From contig SKUL01000339.1 of the NCBI GenBank assembly GCA_007129985.1, forward strand, positions 1-10,107: a stretch of 10,107 nucleotides of DNA, given 5' to 3'. The notes beneath the pieces are model-generated. The model did no database searches, was not told the DNA's origin, and saw only the letters and a list, made by a program, of their open reading frames with translations. Numbering within the stretch: the first letter of the stretch is position 1; each line of letters opens with the position of its first letter. Source of the stretch: Flavobacteriales bacterium (GTDB lineage Bacteria; Bacteroidota; Bacteroidia; Flavobacteriales_D; SKUL01). Of the stretch, positions 1 to 5,061 are shown in pieces. The position numbers were made by a program, and so were the translations under genes.

Positions 1-569
1 ATGTTGTAGGCCACCAGAAAGTCGCGGGCGCTGATGGCCACGGCACCGGTTTTTTTCACCGATGCATTGAATGCTGCCGGTCCAAAGTCCGGTTTCCACT
101 CGGGCTGTGAGAGTTTGTCGAGCCCTTCGTACTCACCCTGACGGCAATACGCCAGGTTCTTTCTTTTGGGCTGCGTGGCTGCGTTTTCGTAGTAATAACC
201 GGGAATTCCGAGTTCTTTACCCACGCGCTCGCCCAGTTTGTGTGCGAATTCTGCGGCTTCTTCCATGGTAATGCCTGATATCGGAATCAACGGACAAACA
301 TCTGTTGCACCGAAGCGCGGGTGCTCGCCCTTGTGTTTCGACATGTCAATCACCTCAGATGCCTTTTTGATGACCCGAAATGCGGCTTCAATCACCGCTT
401 CGGGTTCACCCACAAAAGTGATAACCGTGCGGTTGGTGCTTGCCCCCGGGTCCACATCCAGAAGCTGCACGCCTTCAACGGTTTCAATGACGTCAGTTAC
501 AGCTTTGATTTTTTGCGCATCGCGCCCTTCGCTGATATTCGGCACGCACTCAAGCAGTCTTTTTTCCAT
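1..569 (-). CDS. ftcD: Glutamate formimidoyltransferase (5' part, runs off the window)
   Basis: This enzyme transfers the formimino group of N-formimino-L-glutamate to tetrahydrofolate, the last step of one histidine degradation route, in the cytoplasm. The reading frame starts at ATG 569-567 and stays open to base 1, giving 189 residues. The start is the family's usual N-terminus (MEKRLLECVPNISEGRD). Residues 80-97 carry the conserved KGEHPRFGATDVCPLIPI block; His83 corresponds to the catalytic histidine (His82) of the mammalian enzyme. The 3' end is outside the window, so it cannot be told whether this is the stand-alone transferase (about 300 aa) or a fusion with a cyclodeaminase domain. 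It is divergent from surE, and a TAnnTTTG element sits 21 nt upstream of its start. Family assignment is firm; the symbol follows the family name. Confidence 0.93.
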   Translation of the reverse strand, partial: MEKRLLECVPNISEGRDAQKIKAVTDVIETVEGVQLLDVDPGASTNRTVITFVGEPEAVIEAAFRVIKKASEVIDMSKHKGEHPRFGATDVCPLIPISGITMEEAAEFAHKLGERVGKELGIPGYYYENAATQPKRKNLAYCRQGEYEGLDKLSQPEWKPDFGPAAFNASVKKTGAVAISARDFLVAYN

Positions 570-590
570 GGCTTTTGTTGGGATTTGCGG

Positions 591-598
591 CAAAACTA
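591..598 (-). promoter_or_regulatory. Candidate Bacteroidota -7 promoter element for ftcD
   Basis: The minus strand reads TAGTTTTG, a full match to the Bacteroidota -7 consensus TAnnTTTG, 21 nt upstream of the ftcD start. No convincing TTG-type -33 element was found at the expected distance. The call is inferred from motif, orientation and position. Confidence 0.5.
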
Positions 599-659
599 AC
601 AAGCTTTCCCGACATGCCCTTGGGTGGCGTTTCAGCTCGCCGGATGTGCCCGATATTCG

Positions 660-667
660 TAGCTTTG
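660..667 (+). promoter_or_regulatory. Candidate Bacteroidota -7 promoter element for the surE operon
   Basis: TAGCTTTG matches TAnnTTTG and lies 17 nt before the surE ATG, so the 5' leader would be only about a dozen bases. It continues as TAGCTTTGCG, close to the TATCTTTGCG seen at 4631 and 7828. No clear -33 element was found. It would drive the four-gene surE to spoIID operon. Confidence 0.5.
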
Positions 668-684
668 CGCCAAATCTGCGCACC

Positions 685-1473
685 ATGGAGAAACCACAGC
701 CCATCATTCTGGTAACCAACGACGACGGCATCTACGCCCGTGGAATTCTGTCGCTCATAGAGGTGATGAAGAATTTCGGAAAAGTGGTGGTAGTTGCACC
801 CGATAAACCCCAGAGCGGGATGGGGCACGCCATTACCGTTGGCAGGATTTTGCGCTTGCAGAAGATGGATTCTCTTTATGGCGTAGAGGCCTACGCTTGC
901 ACCGGCACTCCTGTTGATTGCGTGAAGATTGCCATCTATCACATCATGAAGCAACGGCCGGATTTGATTGTGTCTGGAATCAACCACGGAGCCAATAACT
1001 CCATCAATGTGATTTATTCGGGTACCATGTCTGCAGCGGTAGAAGGTGCTGTGGAGGACATTCCCGCCATTGGTTTTTCGCTGCTCGACCACTCGCGTGA
1101 TGCTAATTTTGAGGCCAGCAAAAAGGTGGTGGCCGAGGTGGTAGACAATGCGCTTCGCCACGGCATAAAAAGCCATACCTGTTTGAATGTGAACATCCCC
1201 AACGTGCCATTTGAAGAGCTGAAAGGTATTCGTGTTTGTCGGCAGGCCCACGCCTTTTGGGACGATGCCTTTGAGCGCCGCACCGACCCCCACGGAGATG
1301 ATTACTTCTGGATGACGGGCGAGTTTCGCAACCACGACGACGGTGAAGATACCGACGTGTGGGCTCTCGAAAACAATTATGTGAGCGTGGTTCCCGTTCA
1401 ATACGACATGACCGCGCATCACTACCTCAACGAACTAAAGGACTGGAAGCTTGAAATCCCTAAAACTAAATAA
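685..1473 (+). CDS. surE: 5'/3'-nucleotidase SurE
   Basis: SurE is a metal-dependent cytoplasmic phosphatase that removes phosphate from nucleoside 5'- and 3'-monophosphates and is tied to stationary-phase survival in enterobacteria. The 262-residue product has the family length. ATG 685 gives the canonical start (MEKPQPIILVTNDDGI); the frame is open farther upstream, but that part overlaps ftcD on the other strand and matches nothing in the family. Metal ligands are visible as the Asp13-Asp14 pair, Ser44 in the DKPQSGMGHA loop and Asn100 in SGINHGANN; the YSGTMSAAVEGA block follows. It is first in a run with a small membrane protein, lpxB and a spoIID-like gene, and its 3' end overlaps the next gene by 23 bp if that gene starts at TTG 1451. 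A candidate promoter lies at 660-667. Confidence 0.96.
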   Translation: MEKPQPIILVTNDDGIYARGILSLIEVMKNFGKVVVVAPDKPQSGMGHAITVGRILRLQKMDSLYGVEAYACTGTPVDCVKIAIYHIMKQRPDLIVSGINHGANNSINVIYSGTMSAAVEGAVEDIPAIGFSLLDHSRDANFEASKKVVAEVVDNALRHGIKSHTCLNVNIPNVPFEELKGIRVCRQAHAFWDDAFERRTDPHGDDYFWMTGEFRNHDDGEDTDVWALENNYVSVVPVQYDMTAHHYLNELKDWKLEIPKTK

Positions 1474-1759
1474 CAGTGTGTTGGGCTGGGTGCTCGGCTT
1501 TGTGGGGCCAGCCATTGGTTTTTTGCTGGTTTCCGTCTTGTGGACCACCTACTACCGTCGCTCTCTGGACTATCTGTGGCGCGAAATTATTTTGCAATTC
1601 AACGAGTTGCACGCGCCTGTACTCACCTTAAGTCTGGTTTTTAACCTGCTCACCTTCCTGCTTTTCAACAAGTACGGTCACCTCAAAACGGCACGGGGAA
1701 TACTCGGAGCCACCTTTGTGTATGTGCCCATTGTGTTCTACCTGAAATTTGCCGGATGA
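1451..1759 (+). CDS. Small three-helix membrane protein between surE and lpxB, function unknown
   Basis: This 102-aa protein is mostly hydrophobic. Predicted membrane segments by eye are residues about 10-33, 55-73 and 82-100, with a polar stretch 34-54 (YYRRSLDYLWREIILQFNEL) between the first two. No catalytic motif is visible. There is no ATG near the front: TTG 1451 is the longest start and gives a credible N-terminus (MKSLKLNN); GTG 1478 or TTG 1481 are alternatives that would remove the overlap with surE. Its stop codon overlaps the lpxB start as ATGA, so the two are probably translationally coupled. Small membrane proteins at this place between surE and lpxB recur in Bacteroidota as far as I recall, but I know of no function. 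A role in lipid A or envelope synthesis is inferred from position only. Confidence 0.8.
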   Translation: MKSLKLNNSVLGWVLGFVGPAIGFLLVSVLWTTYYRRSLDYLWREIILQFNELHAPVLTLSLVFNLLTFLLFNKYGHLKTARGILGATFVYVPIVFYLKFAG

Positions 1760-2928
1760 ACCCATCGGACAGCACTTTGAAATTTTACGTGATTGCGGGA
1801 GAGGCTTCGGGCGATTTGCATGGTGCCAATCTCATCAAAGAGCTAAAGCAACAGCACCCCGATTCAACTTTCAGGGCGTGGGGTGGAGACCGAATGGAAG
1901 CCGCGGGTGCCGAAGTGGTGAAACACTACCGCGACCTCGCTTTTATGGGTTTTATTGAGGTGATTGCTAATCTCCGAACCATTCTCCGAAACATTGATGC
2001 CTGCAAAAATGACATTGCCCAATTCAAACCCGACGCAATCATTTTGATTGACTATCCGGGGTTTAACATGCGTATTGGGCCTTTTGCCAAACAGCTTGGC
2101 ATCAAGGTGCTGTACTACATCTCGCCCCAGATATGGGCGTGGAAACAAAACAGGGTGCACAAGCTCAAGCAGTTTGTGGACAGGATGTATGTGATTCTTC
2201 CTTTTGAGAAGGAGTTTTACAAGCGCTTTGATGTGGACGTGGATTTTGTGGGACATCCCTTGCTCGACGCCATCGGGCAGTACAATCGTGAACCCTTTGA
2301 TGAAACTGCGTGGCGCCAACAACACGACCTGCCTGTAACGACTCCGCTGGTAGTGATGCTTCCCGGGAGCAGAAAGCAGGAAGTGCGCACTATGCTGAAT
2401 ATTATGACTGAAGCCGCCCGCCGGTTTTCAGGCTACACCTTTGTGGTGGCCGGAGCACCTTCTTTGGAACCATCTTTTTACCACGAAGTGCTTAAAGGGC
2501 AGAATGTTAGGGTGATACATGGCGAAACCTACGCGCTCTTGCGAATGGCTCACGCGGCTATGGTTACCTCCGGCACGGCTACGCTCGAAACCGCCTTGTT
2601 CAAGGTTCCACAAGTGGTGTGCTACAAGGGTAATCAGGTTTCTTACCTCATTGCGCGTCGCCTCGTCAAGGTGGATTACATTTCGCTGGTAAACCTCATT
2701 ATGGGGCGCGAAGTGGTGAAAGAATTGATTCAGCATGAGATGAATCCCGATTCCGTGAGCGAACAACTCCGTGGTCTTTGTGAAGACGGTAAAGTTCGAG
2801 GTGACATGATGGGAGCCTATAATGCCTTGCGCGAAAAGCTTGGTGGTGAGGGCGCTTCGGAACTTACTGCAAAACTGATGTTGAAAACTCTGAAGGGGAC
2901 AGACGGAGGCGCCGCCGGTGCTGAATAA
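1756..2928 (+). CDS. lpxB: Lipid-A-disaccharide synthase LpxB
   Basis: LpxB is a peripheral inner-membrane glycosyltransferase (family GT19) that joins UDP-2,3-diacylglucosamine and 2,3-diacylglucosamine 1-phosphate (lipid X) to form the lipid A disaccharide. The product is 390 aa, the normal length. Motifs in order are FYVIAGEASGDLHGANLI near the N-terminus, IDYPGFNMRIG, YYISPQIWAWKQNRVHKL, LPFEKEFY, DFVGHPLLD, LPGSRKQEV and, in the C-terminal sugar-nucleotide domain, TSGTATLETAL. All are in the expected order and unbroken. ATG 1756 overlaps the preceding stop as ATGA. Ten bases separate its stop from the next start (2939). The gene indicates an outer membrane with lipid A, so the host is a Gram-negative diderm. 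Unlike the proteobacterial lpxD-fabZ-lpxA-lpxB arrangement, it sits in a surE cluster. Confidence 0.97.
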   Translation: MNPSDSTLKFYVIAGEASGDLHGANLIKELKQQHPDSTFRAWGGDRMEAAGAEVVKHYRDLAFMGFIEVIANLRTILRNIDACKNDIAQFKPDAIILIDYPGFNMRIGPFAKQLGIKVLYYISPQIWAWKQNRVHKLKQFVDRMYVILPFEKEFYKRFDVDVDFVGHPLLDAIGQYNREPFDETAWRQQHDLPVTTPLVVMLPGSRKQEVRTMLNIMTEAARRFSGYTFVVAGAPSLEPSFYHEVLKGQNVRVIHGETYALLRMAHAAMVTSGTATLETALFKVPQVVCYKGNQVSYLIARRLVKVDYISLVNLIMGREVVKELIQHEMNPDSVSEQLRGLCEDGKVRGDMMGAYNALREKLGGEGASELTAKLMLKTLKGTDGGAAGAE

Positions 2929-2938
2929 TTTTGAAGAT

Positions 2939-4090
2939 ATGATTCGCTTCCTTTTGTTTTTGCTGACCATGTGCCAAATCTCCCTGAGCGCCGAGGTGTT
3001 GGATATTGGTATTTACCGAACCGACAAAATCAAACAGGCCGTTGTTGCACCTTCCATTGGAAGTTATGAGGTGTTTGGCGATGGCAAAAAACTTGCCGAC
3101 GTCTTTCCCAACGATGGCATTCGCGTGTATGAGGCAGGAGGGAAGGTTGGCGTGCGTTCCATCCAGAACGACTTTGGAAATTTTTCCAAGGTGGTTTTTG
3201 TTCGAAAAAACTGGGGCAACGTGTTTAGAATCAGGCCTACGCAACCGGCCGTTCGCGAAGGAAAGTACAACGACAATCTCGTGGTGACGATTTCCGGCGG
3301 ACACTTGAAGCTCATCAACAGGGTATATCTGGAGCATTATGTGGGTGGTGTGGTTGAAGCCGAATCAGGCTCCAAACAAAACATTGAGTACTACAAACTG
3401 CAAAGCATTGTGTGTCGGACCTATGCGCTCAACAACCTTCGCCGACATGAGGATGAGGGTTTTCACCTTTGTGACCAGGTGCATTGCCAGGTATATCACG
3501 GAACCAGTCGCTTTACGGAGCTTATTCCCGAAGCCGTGAGTGCCACCAAAGGTCAGGTGGTGGTTGACAGCAATATTGATTTGGTCACGGCCGCTTTTCA
3601 TAGCAATTGCGGTGGACAAACCATTCCCGCCGAGCACGTTTGGAGCAAGCAGGTGCCTTATTTGCAAAGTGTACGCGATACTTTCTGCCTGGAAGGGAAG
3701 CACGCCCGCTGGGAAACCCGCATCCCACGTCAGAAATGGGTGCAATACATGCGTACACGCCACGGAGCCGGTCGCATGGGCGGTCATGGTTCCCTGGATT
3801 TTAACGAAGCTGACCAGCGCGAAGTTTATTACGCCAGCAGCGATTCAGAAATTCACCTTAAAGAAATCAGAAGAGACTGGAACCTGAAATCTACGTTCTT
3901 CCGAATTGAGGAAGACGAGCAGGATGTGCTTATTCTCGGGCGCGGTTTTGGACACGGAGTGGGAATGTGCCAGGAGGGTGCGATGCGCATGTCAGAAATA
4001 GGTTACTCGCACGCCGATATCATTCACTTCTACTACAAGGATGTGCACATTATAGATCTATCGGTGCTGGATTTCTTTCGTGAGCATTAG
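2939..4090 (+). CDS. Secreted SpoIID/LytB-domain protein, putative cell-wall glycan hydrolase
   Basis: The 383-aa product begins with an apparent type I signal peptide (MIRFLLFLLTMCQISLSA, cleavage likely after Ala18), so it acts in the periplasm or outside. ATG 2939 was preferred over the in-frame GTG 2918 because it places the signal peptide at the very N-terminus and lies after the lpxB stop. The SpoIID domain fills residues about 125-370. LEHYVGGVVEAESG includes Glu142, which aligns with the catalytic Glu of Bacillus subtilis SpoIID. It is followed by LQSIVCRTYALNNL, a FHSNCGGQT block and GRGFGHGVGMCQEGAMRM near the C-terminus. In Bacillus, SpoIID is a lytic transglycosylase acting on stem-peptide-free glycan during engulfment. 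This host shows no sign of sporulation, so the substrate here is open. The gene ends the surE operon and lies tail-to-tail, 2 bp apart, with the fur-like gene. Confidence 0.9.
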   Translation: MIRFLLFLLTMCQISLSAEVLDIGIYRTDKIKQAVVAPSIGSYEVFGDGKKLADVFPNDGIRVYEAGGKVGVRSIQNDFGNFSKVVFVRKNWGNVFRIRPTQPAVREGKYNDNLVVTISGGHLKLINRVYLEHYVGGVVEAESGSKQNIEYYKLQSIVCRTYALNNLRRHEDEGFHLCDQVHCQVYHGTSRFTELIPEAVSATKGQVVVDSNIDLVTAAFHSNCGGQTIPAEHVWSKQVPYLQSVRDTFCLEGKHARWETRIPRQKWVQYMRTRHGAGRMGGHGSLDFNEADQREVYYASSDSEIHLKEIRRDWNLKSTFFRIEEDEQDVLILGRGFGHGVGMCQEGAMRMSEIGYSHADIIHFYYKDVHIIDLSVLDFFREH

Positions 4091-4092
4091 TG

Positions 4093-4473
4093 TCATGCAC
4101 ACTTTTCGCAGATTCCCGAAACTGTGAAATTTACAGAGTGGGCCTTGTAATTTTTGGGTAATGTGAATTCAGGAACCACTTCCTCTAAACACGTCAAGGC
4201 GTTGCACTTTTCGCAACTGAAATGAATGTGGTCGTGGTGGTGGTGATGATCGTCACACTGGTCACATGGAGCATATCGTATAACACCATCAAGATCAATT
4301 ATTTTATGCACCTCGCCCTCGTCAACCAAACGGCCCAGCACGCGATATACGGTAGCCCTGTCGCAAACTGTTCCTACGCCCGCATGGATATCTTGTGACG
4401 ACACGGCGGAGGGTGACTCATTGATTAGCTCAAGTATCTTTCTTTTTGCGATGGTATTGCGCGGTTTCTTCAT
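4093..4473 (-). CDS. Fur-family metal-responsive transcriptional regulator
   Basis: This is a DNA-binding repressor of the Fur/Zur/PerR superfamily, 126 aa from ATG 4473, slightly short for the family. Residues 1-60 form the winged helix, with recognition helix around RATVYRVLGRLVDEG. The hinge and dimer domain carry a His-rich stretch (Asp74-Asp75 then five His, 76-80) merging into the usual DHIHFSCEKC metal motif. C87xxC90 and C122xxC125 are the structural zinc pairs, and C70xxC73 is an extra pair. A TTG 30 nt upstream could extend the frame, but it overlaps the TACCTTTG promoter element, so ATG 4473 is the better start. Which metal is sensed (Zn, Fe, or peroxide through Fe/Mn) cannot be decided by eye; the Cys/His density makes a Zur-like role plausible. 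It is divergent from the small-protein/SulP genes, which are its likeliest local targets. Confidence 0.92.
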   Translation of the reverse strand: MKKPRNTIAKRKILELINESPSAVSSQDIHAGVGTVCDRATVYRVLGRLVDEGEVHKIIDLDGVIRYAPCDQCDDHHHHHDHIHFSCEKCNALTCLEEVVPEFTLPKNYKAHSVNFTVSGICEKCA

Positions 4474-4500
4474 TTCGAATGTTGGCAGAAGTTTCTCAAG

Positions 4501-4508
4501 CAAAGGTA
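4501..4508 (-). promoter_or_regulatory. Candidate -7 promoter element for the fur-like gene
   Basis: The minus strand reads TACCTTTG, matching TAnnTTTG, 27 nt upstream of ATG 4473. Because it covers the alternative TTG start, it helps choose the ATG. No clear -33 element was found. Confidence 0.5.
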
Positions 4509-4562
4509 ATCAAACGTTACGGAAGGGTAGGTGTTCGAATAAAATGGTCTAAAATCTCTGTG

Positions 4563-4582
4563 TTGTCTTGATTCCAATCAAA
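4563..4582. promoter_or_regulatory. Candidate operator in the fur / small-protein divergent spacer
   Basis: Bases 4568-4581 read TTGATTCCAATCAA, a perfect 6-2-6 inverted repeat. It overlaps TTGTCTTGATT (4563-4573), which agrees at 9 of 11 positions with ATGTCTTAATT, the left part of the 19-bp palindrome at 5003-5021. It lies about midway between the two divergent -7 elements, a natural place for a regulator serving both genes. Autoregulation by the Fur-like protein is an inference. A short 6-2-6 repeat in AT-rich DNA can arise by chance. Confidence 0.35.
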
Positions 4583-4630
4583 TTCCTGTACAACGGTAAA
4601 TATTTTCATTAGGGCTCTGTAGGAGTTTAC

Positions 4631-4638
4631 TATCTTTG
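4631..4638 (+). promoter_or_regulatory. Candidate -7 promoter element for the small-protein gene (and perhaps SulP)
   Basis: TATCTTTG matches TAnnTTTG and continues as TATCTTTGCG, the same 10 bases as at 7828-7837. Only 9 nt separate it from ATG 4648, so the transcript would be nearly leaderless. No similar element stands in front of the SulP gene, so this promoter may serve both genes. Confidence 0.55.
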
Positions 4639-4647
4639 CGCCTGCTT

Positions 4648-4983
4648 ATGATGAAATTTCCCAAGCTTGTTTCACGGGTGCTCTTGTGCGTTTTTCTGCA
4701 GGTAATCGCCTCACCTGTGCTGTTGCTTGGAGTAGGTGTATGGCATCATAATAAATGTATCAAGGACATCTCCCAAAGTGCTGACTTTGGCGAGCCGTTA
4801 ATTGCAATGCTGGGATTCATTGAAACAGACGCGGAGTCTGAGTCACAGGAAAACGTCACTGAGCACAAAGTAATAGATGCTAATTACAGCATTCAGATTG
4901 ACCCAAGTAGAAAATGTGCGGATATTGGCGTACCGGGGCTATCACCAAATCATTCCATGCTCTATAAGCCGCCACCCCGGTAA
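4648..4983 (+). CDS. Small exported or membrane-anchored protein, function unknown
   Basis: The 111-aa product has one hydrophobic segment at residues about 8-31 after a short basic N-terminus (MMKFPKLVSR), consistent with a signal peptide or signal anchor. No lipobox is visible. The remaining 80 residues are polar and acidic in the middle (ETDAESESQEN), with His33, His34 and Cys37 right after the hydrophobic segment, Cys90, and a C-terminus ending YKPPPR. I do not recognise the family. Small Bacteroidota proteins near metal-transport genes can end in similar proline pairs, but that is a weak likeness. The frame extends to TTG 4636, but this lies inside the -7 element, so ATG 4648 or the adjacent ATG 4651 is the likely start. 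It lies between a divergent Fur-like regulator and a SulP transporter, 78 bp ahead of the latter. It is probably real, given promoter, export signal and fit to the gap. Confidence 0.68.
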   Translation: MMKFPKLVSRVLLCVFLQVIASPVLLLGVGVWHHNKCIKDISQSADFGEPLIAMLGFIETDAESESQENVTEHKVIDANYSIQIDPSRKCADIGVPGLSPNHSMLYKPPPR

Positions 4984-5002
4984 GGATAAATAGACTTTTC
5001 CA

Positions 5003-5021
5003 ATGTCTTAATTTAAGACAT
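5003..5021. promoter_or_regulatory. Perfect 19-bp palindrome (9-1-9) upstream of SulP, candidate operator
   Basis: ATGTCTTAATTTAAGACAT is perfectly symmetric around T5012. It begins 20 bp after the small-protein stop and ends 40 bp before the SulP start (5062). Its 9-1-9 geometry is that of the classical Fur-box inverted repeat, although the bases differ from the enterobacterial consensus, and a Fur-family gene lies 0.5 kb away. As RNA it could fold to an 8-bp stem with a 3-nt loop, but GGTTTTGG rather than a T run follows, so an intrinsic terminator is unlikely. Its regulator is not shown by the sequence. Confidence 0.55.
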
Positions 5022-5061
5022 GGTTTTGGTGTTAGGTTCTTGTTTCTCAACTCACATTTTT

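Noticed and set aside
238..684. Open frame upstream of surE on the plus strand that would lengthen it by about 149 residues
   Set aside because: The extension lies antisense to ftcD, matches no SurE homolog I know, and ATG 685 gives the canonical SurE N-terminus with a promoter element just ahead.
550..1422. 290-aa open frame on the minus strand across surE
   Set aside because: It is the antisense shadow of surE; its translation is rich in His, Val and Gly with no domain pattern, and surE itself has all family motifs.
4225..4260. GTGGT/GGTGGT-like short repeats
   Set aside because: They are the reverse complement of the His-codon run in the Fur-like protein and are explained by coding.
4587..4592. 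TGTACA palindrome and GTTGT/ACAAC arms (4562-4566, 4590-4594)
   Set aside because: They are too short, and their centre does not coincide with that of the TTGATT-CC-AATCAA repeat, so no combined operator is supported.
5003..5030. Intrinsic terminator after the small-protein gene
   Set aside because: The palindrome can fold, but it is AT-rich with a tiny loop and is followed by GGTTTTGG instead of a T run.
5020..5061. ATG 5020 as the SulP start
   Set aside because: It lies within the palindrome and adds 14 residues not typical of SulP proteins; ATG 5062 begins the normal N-terminus.
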